The notes beneath the pieces are model-generated. The model was not told where the DNA came from, did not search any database, and saw only the letters and a program-made list of their open reading frames with translations. The position numbers were made by a program, and so were the translations under genes. Of a stretch of DNA of 64,000 nt, positions 17,506-26,880 are shown one piece after another (the first letter of the stretch is position 1; each line of letters opens with the position of its first letter). This DNA is from Aquipuribacter nitratireducens (GTDB lineage: Bacteria; Actinomycetota; Actinomycetes; Actinomycetales; JBBAYJ01): assembly GCF_037860835.1 (NCBI RefSeq), contig NZ_JBBEOG010000002.1, positions 496,001 to 560,000 of the forward strand, given 5' to 3'.

Positions 17506-17511
17506 TATCCT
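17506..17511 (+). promoter_or_regulatory. -10 box of leaderless yloV; palindrome just upstream
   Basis: TATCCT ends 7 bases before ATG 17519. About 10 bases before the -10, at 17484-17495, is GGGAC-GT-GTCCC, an interrupted palindrome at the -35 position that may be an operator. Confidence 0.5.
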
Positions 17512-17518
17512 GCCGGGC

Positions 17519-19120
17519 ATGGCGGACGGCGCGGTGCGACCCGACGCCGTGGGGGCGGGTGAGGCCGCCGGGCTCGGACCCGTGCGGCTCCTCGACTGGG
17601 CGCACCTCGTCGCCGACCGGCTCGAGGCGGCCCGGCCGCGCCTCGACGCGCTCAACGTCTTCCCGGTCGCCGACGCCGACACCGGCACGAACCTCTCCCT
17701 CACCGTCTCCCGGGGCCTCGCGCGGGCCCTCGCGGGCGACGACGTCGACCCGCGGCGCGCGCTCCTGCTCGAGGCGCGCGGCAGCTCGGGCGCCATCGCG
17801 AGCCAGCTCGTGCGCGGCTGGGCGGACGTCCTGCTCACGCCCGAGGACGGGGTGCGTCCGCTCGACGCGCCCGGTGGGCTGGTCCCGCGCGTGGTGGCGG
17901 CCGCCCTCGCCCGGGGTGACGAGCTCGCCCGGCAGGCCGTCGCCTCCCCCGTCGAGGGGACGGTCCTCAGCGTCTCGCGGGCCGCGGCCGACGCGGCGGG
18001 CCACGTGGCGACGTCGGCGGGCGCCACGACGCACGAGGTCGTCGCCGCCGCCGTCGCCGCTGCCCGCGAGGCTCTCGCGCGCACCCCGTCGCAGCTGCCC
18101 GTCCTCGCCGCCGCCGGCGTCGTCGACTCGGGTGCGGCCGCTCTCGTCCTCGCCCTCGAGGCCCTCGAGGAGGTGGTCACCGGCGCCGCTGCCCCCTCAG
18201 CGGACGCCGCACCGCGGCTCCCGCACGCGCACGGGGCACCCGGTGCCGACCTCGACCCGGACGGCCCGGCCTACGAGGTGATGTACCTGCTCGAGGGCGA
18301 CGGGTCCGGCGACGGGTCCGGCGACGGGTCGGGCGACGGGTCGGGTGTCGGCGACCGCCTGCGGGAGCTGCTGTCGGCGCTCGGCGACAGCGTCGTCGTC
18401 GTGGGCGGGGGTGGTCTGTGGCACGCCCACGTCCACACCGACGAGCCCGGCGCCGCCGTCGAGACCGCCCTGCCCCTCGGCCGACCCGCCGAGATCCGCA
18501 TCACGCACTTCCTCGCGGCGTCGCGGTCGACCCCGGGGCCGGCACCGGTCGGGGGCGAGCGGGACGAGCCCGGGCCGCGGGTCGACGTGCCGCGGGACGT
18601 CGTCGTGGTCGCGTGCGTGCGGGGCGGGGCGACGGCCGCCGCGTGCCGCGACGCGGGCGCCGTCGCGTGCTCGCCCGAGGAGCTCGACGGCACCGTCCGG
18701 GGGCTGACCGAGCGGTCCGGGGCCCACGTCGTGGTGCTCCCCGGCGATCCCGACGTCCCCGCCCCGGACGGCGTCGAGTCGCTGCCGACGTCGTCGCCGG
18801 TGCAGGTCCTGGCCGCCCTCGCGGAGGGCGTGCCGACCGGGTCGGAGGACGTCGGCCGCCTGCGTGCGGCGGTCGCGGCCACGCGCCACGCGCGCGTCGA
18901 CACCGACGACGTCGACGCCGCGGCGGCGCTCGTCGCCTCGCTGCTGCCGGGTGAGGGCCCGGCCGCCGAGCTCGTCGTCCTCGTCCCTGCCGAGGGGCGG
19001 CGCGAGCTGGCCGACGCGGTCGCCGACGCGGTCCGCGTGGGGCGCGAGGTCGAGGTCCACGTGCTCGGTGGTGGCCACCCGGCCCCGCCCGGGCCGCTGC
19101 TGTGGGCGGGAGCCGAGTGA
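17519..19120 (+). CDS. DAK2-domain (YloV/FakA-like) protein
   Basis: A 533-residue protein. The N-terminal 200 residues form a DAK2 nucleotide-binding domain ([48 protein letters not shown]). The C-terminal part resembles the YloV fold. The B. subtilis/S. aureus relative FakA is the kinase subunit of fatty-acid kinase and works with a DegV protein; none is seen here, so the role is by family only. ATG 17519 is chosen because TATCCT lies 7 bases upstream. A Gly/Asp-rich repeat interrupts the middle. recG overlaps by 4 bases. Confidence 0.88.
   Translation: MADGAVRPDAVGAGEAAGLGPVRLLDWAHLVADRLEAARPRLDALNVFPVADADTGTNLSLTVSRGLARALAGDDVDPRRALLLEARGSSGAIASQLVRGWADVLLTPEDGVRPLDAPGGLVPRVVAAALARGDELARQAVASPVEGTVLSVSRAAADAAGHVATSAGATTHEVVAAAVAAAREALARTPSQLPVLAAAGVVDSGAAALVLALEALEEVVTGAAAPSADAAPRLPHAHGAPGADLDPDGPAYEVMYLLEGDGSGDGSGDGSGDGSGVGDRLRELLSALGDSVVVVGGGGLWHAHVHTDEPGAAVETALPLGRPAEIRITHFLAASRSTPGPAPVGGERDEPGPRVDVPRDVVVVACVRGGATAAACRDAGAVACSPEELDGTVRGLTERSGAHVVVLPGDPDVPAPDGVESLPTSSPVQVLAALAEGVPTGSEDVGRLRAAVAATRHARVDTDDVDAAAALVASLLPGEGPAAELVVLVPAEGRRELADAVADAVRVGREVEVHVLGGGHPAPPGPLLWAGAE
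18299..18346 (+). repeat. 4 x 12-bp tandem repeat within yloV
   Basis: Four near-identical units of GACGGGTCCGGC (the last two with small changes) encode GDGS repeats, a flexible linker in the middle of the YloV-like protein. Probably slippage-derived. Confidence 0.85.
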
Positions 19121-21387
19121 GCGCGTCCGCCGCCCCGGGCCCGCCGCGCTCGCGGCTCGACACGCCGCTGTCCCGGGAGCTCGGGAAGAAGGCCGCCGAC
19201 CGGCTGGAGACCCTCGGGCTGCGCAGCGTCGCCGACCTGCTCGAGCACTACCCGCGGCGCTGGACGCGGCGGGGCGACCTCACGTCGTTCGACGGCCTGC
19301 GCGAGGGAGAGCACGTCACGGTCCAGGCGACGGTCGCGAAGGCGTCGACACGGGCGATGCGCCACCGCAGGGGGACGATCACGGAGATCGTCGTCCGCGA
19401 CGGTGCGGGTCGCGAGATCGACCTCGTGTTCTTCAACCAGAGCTGGCGGAAGGAGCAGCTCGCTGCGGGGACGGTCGGCTTCTTCTCCGGCAAGGTGAGC
19501 CGGCGCGCCCGCCGGCTGCAGCTGCTGCAGCCGGACCTCCTCCTCGGTCGGGGCGCCGCCGGCGCGGCGGACGGCGAGGCCGACGCCTTCGCTGCGGCGT
19601 TCGCGGGCGGGCTCGCGCCGGTGTACCCGGCCAGCGCCCGGGCCCAGACGTGGCACATCGGCAAGGCCGTCGGGCAGGTCCTCGACACGCTGCGCGACGA
19701 GGACGTCCCCGACCCGGTGCCCGCCGACGTCCGCGCCCGTCACGGGCTGCTGCCGCGGGCGGCTGCGGTGCGGGCCATCCACCGACCCGCCGACGAGGCC
19801 GAGCGCGACGCCGGCGAGCGCACCCTGCGGTTCACCGAGGCCTACGTGCTGCAGGCCGGCCTGCTGCGGGCCCGGGCCCGGGCGCGACTCGTGCCGGCCA
19901 CCCGGTACGGGCGCCACGCCGACGACCTCCTCGCCCGCTTCGACGCCGCCCTGCCGTTCCCGCTCACGGCGGGGCAGGAGCGGGTCGGGCACGACCTCGA
20001 GGCGGAGCTCTCGTCCGGCACGCCCATGCAGCGGCTCCTGCAGGGCGACGTCGGCTCGGGGAAGACCCTCGTCGCACTGCGGGCGATGCTCACCGTGGTG
20101 GGGGCGGGGGGACAGGCGGCGCTCCTCGCGCCCACCGAGGTGCTGGCCGCACAGCACCACCGGTCCCTCACCGCCCTCCTCGGCCCGCTCGGGCGCGCCG
20201 GCACCCTCGACGGCGACCCGGACGGCACCCGCGTCACCCTCCTCACGGGGTCGATGCCCGTCGCCGCCCGGCGGAAGGCGCTGCTGGAGATCGTCACCGG
20301 CGAGGCGGGCATCGTCGTCGGCACGCACGCGCTGCTGTCGGAGACCGTCGAGTTCGCCGACCTCGGCATCGTCGTCGTCGACGAGCAGCACCGGTTCGGC
20401 GTCGAGCAGCGCGACACCCTGCGCGCCCGCGGGGTGAGCGTGCACGTCCTCGTCATGACGGCCACCCCGATCCCGCGGACCGTCGCGATGACGGTCTTCG
20501 GTGACCTCGACACCTCCGTCCTCGACGAGCTCCCGGCCGGGCGGCAGCCGGTCGCCACGCACGTCGTCGCCGTCGCCGACCACCCGGCGTGGATCGAGCG
20601 GGTGTGGGCCCGGGTGCGGGAGGAGGTCGACGAGGGCCGGCAGGCCTTCGTCGTGTGCCAGCGCATCGGCGCCGACGGCGGTGTGGAGGACGGCGACCAG
20701 GAGCCTGCGGTCGCCGAGCGCGGCGAGCGCGCCGAGCGCGACGAGAACGACGAGGACGACGCGCCGAGGCCGCCCGCGGCCGCGGCCGTCGACGTCCACG
20801 AGGCGCTGCAGGCCGAGCCCGCGCTCGCCGGTCTGCGGATCGGTCTGCTGCACGGGCGCATGAGCAGCGAGGACAAGGACGCCGTCATGACCGCCGTCCT
20901 CGCCGGTGAGGTCGACGTGCTCGTCGCGACGACCGTCGTCGAGGTCGGCGTCGACGTCCCCAACGCCTCGGTCATGGTCGTGCTCGACGCCGACCGCTTC
21001 GGCGTCAGCCAGCTCCACCAGCTGCGCGGCCGGATCGGGCGCGGGGGGCACGCCGGGGTCTGCCTCCTCGTCACCGGCCTCCCGGCGCCGTCCGACGGGC
21101 GTGAACGGCTCGACGCCGTCGCCTCGACCACCGACGGCTTCGCCCTCGCCCGCTTCGACCTGCAGGCGCGCCGGGAGGGTGACGTGCTCGGCTCCGCGCA
21201 GTCGGGGGCGCGCTCGTCGCTGCGGCTCCTGCGGGTCGTCGACGACGTCGACGTCATCACGACGGCCCGCGAGGAGGTGGCCGCGCTGCTCGTCGAGGAC
21301 CCCGAGCTCGACCGGCACCCCGAGCTGCGCGAGGCCGTCGACATCGCGCTCGCGGGCGGGCGCGAGGAGTGGCTGGCGAGGGGATGA
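19117..21387 (+). CDS. recG: ATP-dependent DNA helicase RecG
   Basis: A branch-migration helicase that remodels stalled forks and Holliday junctions. It is 756 residues long. An N-terminal wedge (LLEHYPRRWTRRGDLTSF) precedes Walker A LLQGDVGSGKTLVALRA, the box DEQHRFGVEQRDTLR, MTATPIPRTVAMT and a conserved C-terminal GRIGRGGHAGVCLL. GTG 19117 lies in the yloV stop (GTGA). Odd: residues about 523-571, between the helicase lobes, are a strongly acidic insert (ERGERAERDENDEDDAPRPP) not typical of RecG. rsmD is coupled downstream by ATGA. Confidence 0.95.
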   Translation: MSASAAPGPPRSRLDTPLSRELGKKAADRLETLGLRSVADLLEHYPRRWTRRGDLTSFDGLREGEHVTVQATVAKASTRAMRHRRGTITEIVVRDGAGREIDLVFFNQSWRKEQLAAGTVGFFSGKVSRRARRLQLLQPDLLLGRGAAGAADGEADAFAAAFAGGLAPVYPASARAQTWHIGKAVGQVLDTLRDEDVPDPVPADVRARHGLLPRAAAVRAIHRPADEAERDAGERTLRFTEAYVLQAGLLRARARARLVPATRYGRHADDLLARFDAALPFPLTAGQERVGHDLEAELSSGTPMQRLLQGDVGSGKTLVALRAMLTVVGAGGQAALLAPTEVLAAQHHRSLTALLGPLGRAGTLDGDPDGTRVTLLTGSMPVAARRKALLEIVTGEAGIVVGTHALLSETVEFADLGIVVVDEQHRFGVEQRDTLRARGVSVHVLVMTATPIPRTVAMTVFGDLDTSVLDELPAGRQPVATHVVAVADHPAWIERVWARVREEVDEGRQAFVVCQRIGADGGVEDGDQEPAVAERGERAERDENDEDDAPRPPAAAAVDVHEALQAEPALAGLRIGLLHGRMSSEDKDAVMTAVLAGEVDVLVATTVVEVGVDVPNASVMVVLDADRFGVSQLHQLRGRIGRGGHAGVCLLVTGLPAPSDGRERLDAVASTTDGFALARFDLQARREGDVLGSAQSGARSSLRLLRVVDDVDVITTAREEVAALLVEDPELDRHPELREAVDIALAGGREEWLARG

Positions 21388-21965
21388 GGATCGTCGCGGG
21401 CACGGCGCGCGGCCGGCGGCTGGCCGCGCCACGGGGCTCGGGCACCCGCCCGACGAGCGACCGGACCCGGGAGGCGCTCTTCGCCCGGCTCGACGCATGG
21501 GGAGCGGTCGAGGGGGCCCGGGTGCTCGACCTGTTCTGCGGGTCCGGGGCGCTCGCGCTGGAGGCCCTGAGCCGCGGTGCGGCCGAGGCGACGGGCGTCG
21601 AGGCCGACCGGGCCGCCGCGCGCCTGGCCCGCGACAACGCCGCCGGTCTCGGGCTGCCGCTCGTCGTCGTCGCCGATCGGGCGGAGCGCTGGCTCGGCGG
21701 CGCGCAGGCCGAGGGGCCGTGGGACCTCGTCCTCCTCGACCCGCCGTACGACCTCGGCGAGGGTGCGCTCGCCGCGGTGCTCGGGGCCGTCGCGGAGCGG
21801 TGTTCCCCGGGGGCCGTGGTCGTCGTCGAGCGGTCCGCTCGCAGCCCCGAGCCGACGTGGCCCGCCGGGCTCACGCCGCTCGAGCCGCGCACGTACGGGG
21901 AGACGACCGTGTGGTTCGCCGAGCCGCCGGACGCGGACCGGTCGGCGCCGCCCGGCGACGGGTAG
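21384..21965 (+). CDS. rsmD: 16S rRNA (guanine-966-N2)-methyltransferase
   Basis: Methylates G966 of 16S rRNA in the assembled small subunit. It has 193 residues, with MRIVAGTARGRRLAAPRGSG, RPTSDRTREALFARL, motif I VLDLFCGSGALALEALSRGA, and the catalytic DLVLLDPPYDLG (DPPY). It overlaps the recG stop by 4 bases and is followed by coaD 11 bases later, the usual rsmD-coaD pair. Confidence 0.95.
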   Translation: MRIVAGTARGRRLAAPRGSGTRPTSDRTREALFARLDAWGAVEGARVLDLFCGSGALALEALSRGAAEATGVEADRAAARLARDNAAGLGLPLVVVADRAERWLGGAQAEGPWDLVLLDPPYDLGEGALAAVLGAVAERCSPGAVVVVERSARSPEPTWPAGLTPLEPRTYGETTVWFAEPPDADRSAPPGDG

Positions 21966-21968
21966 CGT
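21963..21968 (+). promoter_or_regulatory. -10 box of leaderless coaD
   Basis: TAGCGT overlaps the rsmD stop codon and ends 8 bases before GTG 21977. There is no ribosome site in between, so coaD may have its own leaderless transcript besides read-through from rsmD. Confidence 0.4.
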
Positions 21969-21976
21969 CGGCGCAC

Positions 21977-22477
21977 GTGGACGCCGCCCCCCGCCTCGCC
22001 GTCTGCCCCGGCAGCTACGACCCCGTGACCGTCGGGCACGTCGACGTCATCACCCGCGCGAGCCGGCTGTTCGGCGTCGTCGTCGCGGCCGTCGTGCACA
22101 ACCCCGCGAAGGGCGGGCTGTTCGACATCGACGAGCGAGCCGCGCTGCTGCGGGAGGTGCTCGGCGCGGACGCCGCGACCGCGGCCGTCCGGGTCGACGT
22201 CGTCAGCGGCGGCCTGCTCGTCGACTACTGCCGTTCGGTGGGGGCCGACGCGGTCGTCAAGGGGCTCCGCAGCGGCACCGACTTCACGTACGAGCTGCCG
22301 ATGGCCCTCATGAACCGTCACCTCAGCGGCCTGGAGACGGTGTTCCTGCCGGGCGAGCCCCGGTTCGAGCACGTGTCGTCCTCCCTCGTGAAGGAGGTCG
22401 CCCGGCACGGCGGGGACGTCTCCGACCTCGTGCCGGCACCCGTCCTCCGGCCGATGCTCGAGCGGCTGCGGGCCTGA
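21977..22477 (+). CDS. coaD: phosphopantetheine adenylyltransferase
   Basis: Catalyses the penultimate step of coenzyme A synthesis, adenylating 4'-phosphopantetheine. It has 166 residues. The nucleotidyltransferase signature is AVCPGSYDPVTVGHVDVITR (TxGH-type), then VHNPAKGGLFDIDER, the substrate loop VKGLRSGTDFTYELPMALMN and SSSLVKEVARHGGDVSDLV. GTG 21977 is the first start after the rsmD stop. Confidence 0.96.
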   Translation: MDAAPRLAVCPGSYDPVTVGHVDVITRASRLFGVVVAAVVHNPAKGGLFDIDERAALLREVLGADAATAAVRVDVVSGGLLVDYCRSVGADAVVKGLRSGTDFTYELPMALMNRHLSGLETVFLPGEPRFEHVSSSLVKEVARHGGDVSDLVPAPVLRPMLERLRA

Positions 22478-22502
22478 CCTCGGGAGGACGCCGACGACGG
22501 GT

Positions 22503-22532
22503 TTGGGACGTCGGCCCCCCGGGCGGTACCTT
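22503..22532 (+). promoter_or_regulatory. promoter of yceD-rpmF (-35 TTGGGA, -10 TACCTT)
   Basis: TTGGGA at 22503-22508 and TACCTT at 22527-22532 are 18 bases apart in the 157-base gap after coaD. The start site would be about 22540, giving a leader of roughly 95 bases before the GTG at 22635. Confidence 0.65.
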
Positions 22533-22634
22533 TGGCGGCTGGACCTTCGCCTGCCACGTGCGCGGGGGCACCACGTGCTGCGCCGGAGGTGCAGCCCACC
22601 AGCACCGACGCCCCCGTCCCAGGAAGGCACCACT

Positions 22635-23261
22635 GTGACACCGACGGTGCGGCAGCCGCGGCTCGACCCGCGCGCGCCGCTTGTCCTCGACACGCGCGAG
22701 CTCGGCCGACGGCCGGGCACGATGCGCGAGGTCCGGCGCACCGTGCCCGCGCCCACCGACCTCGGCAACGGCGTCATCGGCGTCCCGCAGGAGGGCAGCC
22801 TCGAGCTCGACCTCCGGCTCGAGTCCGTCATGGACGGGGTCCTCGTGAGCGGGACGGTGTCGACGGTCGCCGAAGGCGAGTGCGTCCGCTGCCTCGACCC
22901 GGTCCGCGAGGACGTCGTCGTCGACGTGCAGGAGCTGTTCCTCCACGAGCCGCCGGAGGAGGGCGACGAGGCCGAGCTCCCCCTGCTCGACGGGGACCTC
23001 CTCGACCTCGAGCCGACGGTCCGCGACGCGCTCGTGCCCGCCCTGCCGTTCCAGCCCGTCTGCGAGCCGGACTGCCCGGGGCTGTGCTCCCGCTGCGGCG
23101 CCCGGCTGAAGGACGACCCCGACCACGGCCACGAGGAGCTCGACCCCCGGTGGTCCGCCCTCGCCGGCCTCACCGACACACTGGGCGGCACCGACGCCCA
23201 GGCCGACACCGCGGCGGCAGCCCCTGCCGACCCGGACCGCCCACAGGAAGAGAAGAGCTGA
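22635..23261 (+). CDS. DUF177/YceD-family protein
   Basis: A 208-residue protein of the YceD family, which in most bacteria sits directly before rpmF; relatives are linked to 23S rRNA handling. It contains ECVRCLDPVREDVVVDVQEL, then CEPDCPGLCSRCGARL, a four-cysteine probably zinc-binding cluster, and an acidic tail. The GTG at 22635 is supported by AGGAAGG about 8 bases upstream. rpmF follows one base after its stop. Confidence 0.93.
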   Translation: MTPTVRQPRLDPRAPLVLDTRELGRRPGTMREVRRTVPAPTDLGNGVIGVPQEGSLELDLRLESVMDGVLVSGTVSTVAEGECVRCLDPVREDVVVDVQELFLHEPPEEGDEAELPLLDGDLLDLEPTVRDALVPALPFQPVCEPDCPGLCSRCGARLKDDPDHGHEELDPRWSALAGLTDTLGGTDAQADTAAAAPADPDRPQEEKS

Positions 23262-23262
23262 C

Positions 23263-23460
23263 ATGGCCGTCCCGAAGCGCAAGATGTCCCGCAGCAACAC
23301 CCGCTCGCGCCGGGCCAACTGGAAGGCGGCCCCGATCACGCTGACCACGTGCCCCCAGTGCCGCTCCGCGCGTCGCCCGCACCAGGCGTGCCCGACGTGC
23401 GGCGCCTACGACCAGCGCCGGTACACGGAGGCGCTGCGCGGCGAGTCCGAGCAGGCCTGA
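23263..23460 (+). CDS. rpmF: 50S ribosomal protein L32
   Basis: A 65-residue L32. MAVPKRKMSRSNTRSRRANW is the typical start and the zinc ribbon is CPQCRSARRPHQACPTCG. GGAAGAGAAG just upstream serves as ribosome site. It is co-transcribed with yceD, giving the conserved yceD-rpmF-rnc-mutM chain. Confidence 0.98.
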   Translation: MAVPKRKMSRSNTRSRRANWKAAPITLTTCPQCRSARRPHQACPTCGAYDQRRYTEALRGESEQA

Positions 23461-23504
23461 GGCAGGGGACGACGGGCGGTCCCCGCGCGGTCGGCGGGCC
23501 GGCC

Positions 23505-24230
23505 GTGGCCCCCGACGGCGCCGGGCTGCCCCGGACGCTGAGCCCCGGGCAGCGGTCGCTCGCCGACGCCCTCGGCGTCGAGGTGAGCGCGCCGGGGCTC
23601 CTGCGTGCCCTCGTCCACCGCTCGTGGGCGTACGAGAACGGTCCCGCCGGCACCAACGAGCGCCTCGAGTACCTCGGCGACGCCGTGCTCCAGCTCGCGG
23701 TCACCGAGGAGCTGTACGCCCGTCACCCCGACGCCGACGAGGGGCTCCTGTCCCGCATGCGCATCGCCGTGGTGAGCCGGCCCGCGCTCGCCGAGGTCGG
23801 TCGCACCCTCGGCGTCGGCGAGGCCATGCTCCTGGGGCGCGGCGAGGAGCGGACCGGGGGACGCGATCGCGACTCGCTGCTCGCCGACACCGTGGAGGCG
23901 CTCATCGGGCTGGTGCACGTCGAGCGCGGCCGGGAGGCGTCCCGCGAGCTCGTGCTCCGCATCATGGCGCCGCTCCTCGCCACCGCCCACGACACCGGGG
24001 TCGAGCACGACCACAAGACGACCCTGCAGGTGCTCGCGGCGGAGCGCGGGCTGACCCCACCCCGCTACGAGCTCGAGCACGAGGGCCCGCCCCACGACCC
24101 GCGCTTCCGCGCACAGGTGCGCTGCGGCGACGACGCCGACCCGCTCGGCGTGGGCGAGGGGCGCAGCAAGAAGGTCGCCGAGCAGAGGGCGGCCGCGGCG
24201 GCCGTGGCGGCGCTGCGCGCGGCGGACTGA
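23505..24230 (+). CDS. rnc: ribonuclease III
   Basis: A double-strand-specific endonuclease for rRNA processing and RNA decay, 241 residues. The catalytic signature [20 protein letters not shown] is near residue 50, [15 protein letters not shown] provides the second acidic cluster, and a dsRBD follows ([38 protein letters not shown]). GTG 23505 is the best start between the rpmF stop and the domain, but there is no clear ribosome site. mutM begins 1 base after the stop. Confidence 0.93.
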   Translation: MAPDGAGLPRTLSPGQRSLADALGVEVSAPGLLRALVHRSWAYENGPAGTNERLEYLGDAVLQLAVTEELYARHPDADEGLLSRMRIAVVSRPALAEVGRTLGVGEAMLLGRGEERTGGRDRDSLLADTVEALIGLVHVERGREASRELVLRIMAPLLATAHDTGVEHDHKTTLQVLAAERGLTPPRYELEHEGPPHDPRFRAQVRCGDDADPLGVGEGRSKKVAEQRAAAAAVAALRAAD

Positions 24231-24231
24231 C

Positions 24232-25152
24232 GTGCCGGAGCTGCCCGAGGTCGAGAGCGTCCGGCGTGGCCTCGCCGGGCTCGTGGTCGGTCGCCGCGTG
24301 GTCGATGTCGAGGTGCTGCACCCGCGGCTGGTGCGCCGCCAGCCCGAGGGTCCGGCGGGGTTCGCCGGGCTGCTGCGAGGTCGGGCGCTGGGGGAGCCGC
24401 GGCGCCGCGGCAAGTTCCTGTGGCTGCCGCTGCGGCCCGGGCACGGGACGGGGTCGCCGACCGGGCCGGACGGGTCGTCGGGCCGGCACGACGCGCTGGT
24501 CGTCCACCTGGGGATGTCGGGGCAGGTGCGGGTGGTCCCGGCCGACGACCCCGTGCACCCCCACACGCGCGTCGTCGTGCGGCTCGACGACGGCGCCGGG
24601 CTCCGCTTCGTCGACATGCGGATGTTCGGTCGGCTCGAGGTGGACGAGCTCGTCCCGACGGTCGACGTCGTGGGCGACACCGTGCCGTCGCTCGCCGTCC
24701 ACATCGGTCGGGACCCGCTCGACCCCGCCTTCGACGACGCCGCGTGGGTGGAGCGCCTGCGCGTGCGTCGTACCGGTCTCAAGCGGGCGCTGCTCGACCA
24801 GACGCTCGCCTCGGGCATCGGCAACATCTACGCGGACGAGGCGCTGTGGCGTTCGCGGCTCCACTGGGCGCGGCCCACCGAGACGCTGCCGCGCGCTCGG
24901 GCGCGGGAGCTGCTGGGGCACGTCCGCGACGTCATGAGCGCCTCGATGGCCTCGGGCGGGACGTCGTTCGACGCGCTGTACGTCGACGTCAACGGGGAGT
25001 CGGGGTACTACGCGCGCGACCTCGCCGTGTACGGCCGCGAGGGGCAGCCATGCCTGCGCTGCGGCTCCCCGGTGCGCCGCGACGCGTGGACGAACCGCTC
25101 GTCCTTCACGTGCCCGGCGTGCCAGCCGCGCCCGCGGCGCGCGCGTCCCTGA
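24232..25152 (+). CDS. mutM: formamidopyrimidine-DNA glycosylase
   Basis: A base-excision repair enzyme that removes 8-oxoguanine and FapyG. It has 306 residues. The N-terminal [13 protein letters not shown] supplies the catalytic Pro (after Met removal) and Glu; [10 protein letters not shown] and [10 protein letters not shown] follow; the helix-two-turn-helix is [13 protein letters not shown]; the C-terminal zinc finger has CLRC and CPAC pairs. It starts at GTG, one base after rnc. Confidence 0.97.
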   Translation: MPELPEVESVRRGLAGLVVGRRVVDVEVLHPRLVRRQPEGPAGFAGLLRGRALGEPRRRGKFLWLPLRPGHGTGSPTGPDGSSGRHDALVVHLGMSGQVRVVPADDPVHPHTRVVVRLDDGAGLRFVDMRMFGRLEVDELVPTVDVVGDTVPSLAVHIGRDPLDPAFDDAAWVERLRVRRTGLKRALLDQTLASGIGNIYADEALWRSRLHWARPTETLPRARARELLGHVRDVMSASMASGGTSFDALYVDVNGESGYYARDLAVYGREGQPCLRCGSPVRRDAWTNRSSFTCPACQPRPRRARP

Positions 25153-25249
25153 CCGGCGGCTCCTCGGCGCCGGCGGGGGTTGTGTCCGGGGGGTGGGGGA
25201 GCGTCCGTGGTGTCCGGCAGGGCGTCGGACGGGGCCGCGGGGGTGAGGC

Positions 25250-26806
25250 ATGACGGGTGGTGCACGCGTCGCGGTGCCGGTCGTCGACGGCCCGGTCGTC
25301 GACGGGCCGGTCCTCGACGGGCCGGTCGTCGACGGCGACGACCTCGCCGACTCGGTCGCAGCAGGCGCCCTGCGGACCGCGAGCGCGTCGGTACGGGCGC
25401 GAGCCGCCGTCGAGGCCGCCGAGCTGCAGGCCCTCGCGACGCTCGTCCGCGTCCGTCGCGAGCAGGCGCTGGCCGAGGACCCGCGCGTCGACCTGGAGCT
25501 CGTCGAGCAGTGCGTGGCCACCGAGGTGTCGCTCGCCCTGTCGTTGTCGCAGGGCGGCGCCCGGGGCCGCGTGGCGCTCGCGGAGGAGCTCCTGCGCCGC
25601 AGGCCCGCGACCTTCGCGGCGATGCTCGCCGGCCGTGTCGACCTGGTCCGTGCCCGTCGGGTCTGCGACGCCGTGCGGCACCTGCCGCTGACGCCCGTGC
25701 GTGGTGACGCGGCGCTGGGCATGGCCGGCCACGAGACCCTCGCCGAGGCGGTGGAGGCGGAGGTCCTGGAACCGGGCAGCGTCCCTGCCCTCGCGGACGC
25801 CCGACCCGGTCGGCCCGCCGGCGAGCTGAGCCCGCCGCAGCTCACCGCGCGGTTGGCCCGTCTCGTCCACCGCGCCGACGCCGCCGGTGCCGCCGAGCGC
25901 TGCGAGCAGGCGCAGGAGCGCCGCCGCTGCACCCTCGTCCCGGTCGAGGACGGCATGGCGCTGCTCCAGGTGCTGGGTCGGGCGGACCTCATGGCCGCGG
26001 CGTACTCCCGCCTCGACGGGACGGCCCGACAGCTCCAGCGGGAGGTGGCCGCGGCGGGCGGACCGAGGCGCACCCTGGACCAGACCCGCGTCGACGTGCT
26101 GACCGCGATGCTGCTCGGCGAGTCCGACACCCTCGCCCGGGCGCGCGGGGTGCAGGTCGAGCTCGCCGTCGTCGCCCCGGCGGCCACGGTGCTCGGCGAG
26201 GCCCGCACGCAGGGGCCGGATCACTACGAGGATCCCGGTGAGCTGCTCGGTGTCGGCCCGCTGCCGGCGCCGCTCGTCCGCGAGCTCGCCACGACGACGT
26301 CGTGGCGCCGCTGGCTCGCAGACCCGCACGACGGCCACGTCACCGGGGTCGGGCGCCGCACCTACCGACCGAGCGCGGCCGTCGCCCGCTTCGTCAGGGC
26401 TCGCGACGGCGGGTGCGGCATGCCGCACTGCCGTCGGGCCGGGCCCAGGTCGCTCGACCTCGACCACGTGGTGCCGTTCGCCGCGGGCGGTGAGACCACG
26501 AAGGAGAACCTGCGGGGCGGCTGCCGCTGCCACCACCGGGTGAAGCACGCCCGCCACGCCGGCAGCGGGTTCACTGCGTCCCTCGCCCCCGACGGCACGC
26601 TGACGTGGACCACGCCGACGGGAAGCGTGCACGTCGAGCCGCCGACGTGCTGGCTCCGCGCCCCGTCGACCGGTCCGGAGCCCGGCGCTCTCGTCGGCCG
26701 TGACGTCGGCCGTGACGTCGGCCCTGCGGCCGGGTCGGTCGCTCGACCCCCGCCCGCGTCGCCGGCCCTCGAGCCGACCACCGACCCGGACCCACCGCCC
26801 TTCTGA
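25250..26806 (+). CDS. DUF222/HNH endonuclease-domain protein (13E12-repeat type)
   Basis: A 518-residue protein. Residues about 40-300 are the all-alpha DUF222 region; the C-terminal HNH domain reads GGCGMPHCRRAGPRSLDLDH, then VVPFAAGG and NLRGGCRCHHRVKH, with the CxxxC, DH and CHHRVKH elements. These proteins are abundant and variable in actinobacteria (mycobacterial 13E12 family) and are often linked to mobile or phase-variable loci, but their function is unknown. N- and C-termini carry short repeats (VVDGPVVDGPVLDG; GRDVGRDVG). It is the first of the genes separating mutM from smc. Confidence 0.85.
   Translation: MTGGARVAVPVVDGPVVDGPVLDGPVVDGDDLADSVAAGALRTASASVRARAAVEAAELQALATLVRVRREQALAEDPRVDLELVEQCVATEVSLALSLSQGGARGRVALAEELLRRRPATFAAMLAGRVDLVRARRVCDAVRHLPLTPVRGDAALGMAGHETLAEAVEAEVLEPGSVPALADARPGRPAGELSPPQLTARLARLVHRADAAGAAERCEQAQERRRCTLVPVEDGMALLQVLGRADLMAAAYSRLDGTARQLQREVAAAGGPRRTLDQTRVDVLTAMLLGESDTLARARGVQVELAVVAPAATVLGEARTQGPDHYEDPGELLGVGPLPAPLVRELATTTSWRRWLADPHDGHVTGVGRRTYRPSAAVARFVRARDGGCGMPHCRRAGPRSLDLDHVVPFAAGGETTKENLRGGCRCHHRVKHARHAGSGFTASLAPDGTLTWTTPTGSVHVEPPTCWLRAPSTGPEPGALVGRDVGRDVGPAAGSVARPPPASPALEPTTDPDPPPF
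25277..25336 (+). repeat. 4 imperfect 15-bp repeats at the 5' end of the HNH gene
   Basis: Units close to CCGGTCGTCGACGGG repeat four times and encode PVVDG-type pentapeptides at the N-terminus of the DUF222/HNH protein. Confidence 0.7.
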
Positions 26807-26811
26807 CGTGA

Positions 26812-26828
26812 CGCGGGCGTCGCCCGCG
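26812..26828 (+). terminator. short hairpin after the HNH gene
   Basis: A 7-bp perfect stem, CGCGGGC with GCCCGCG, and a 3-base loop directly after the HNH stop codon. Small; may end that transcript before the regulator promoter. Confidence 0.4.
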
Positions 26829-26838
26829 GGCTCGTCGC

Positions 26839-26862
26839 TAGTGTGGGCGGGGACAGACTGTC
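26839..26862 (+). promoter_or_regulatory. -10 box and small palindrome before the DosR-like gene
   Basis: TAGTGT at 26839-26844 would start transcription near 26851. GACAG-A-CTGTC at 26852-26862 sits on the predicted start site, a position where a repressor or autoregulator could act. The leader carries GGAGGAGG about 5-12 bases before GTG 26881. Confidence 0.4.
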
Positions 26863-26880
26863 GGACTCGGAGGAGGGGCC

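Noticed and set aside
25250-26806. HNH gene as an intein or group II intron endonuclease
   Set aside because: A full DUF222 region precedes the HNH domain, there is no interrupted host gene and no intron RNA structure that I can recognise.
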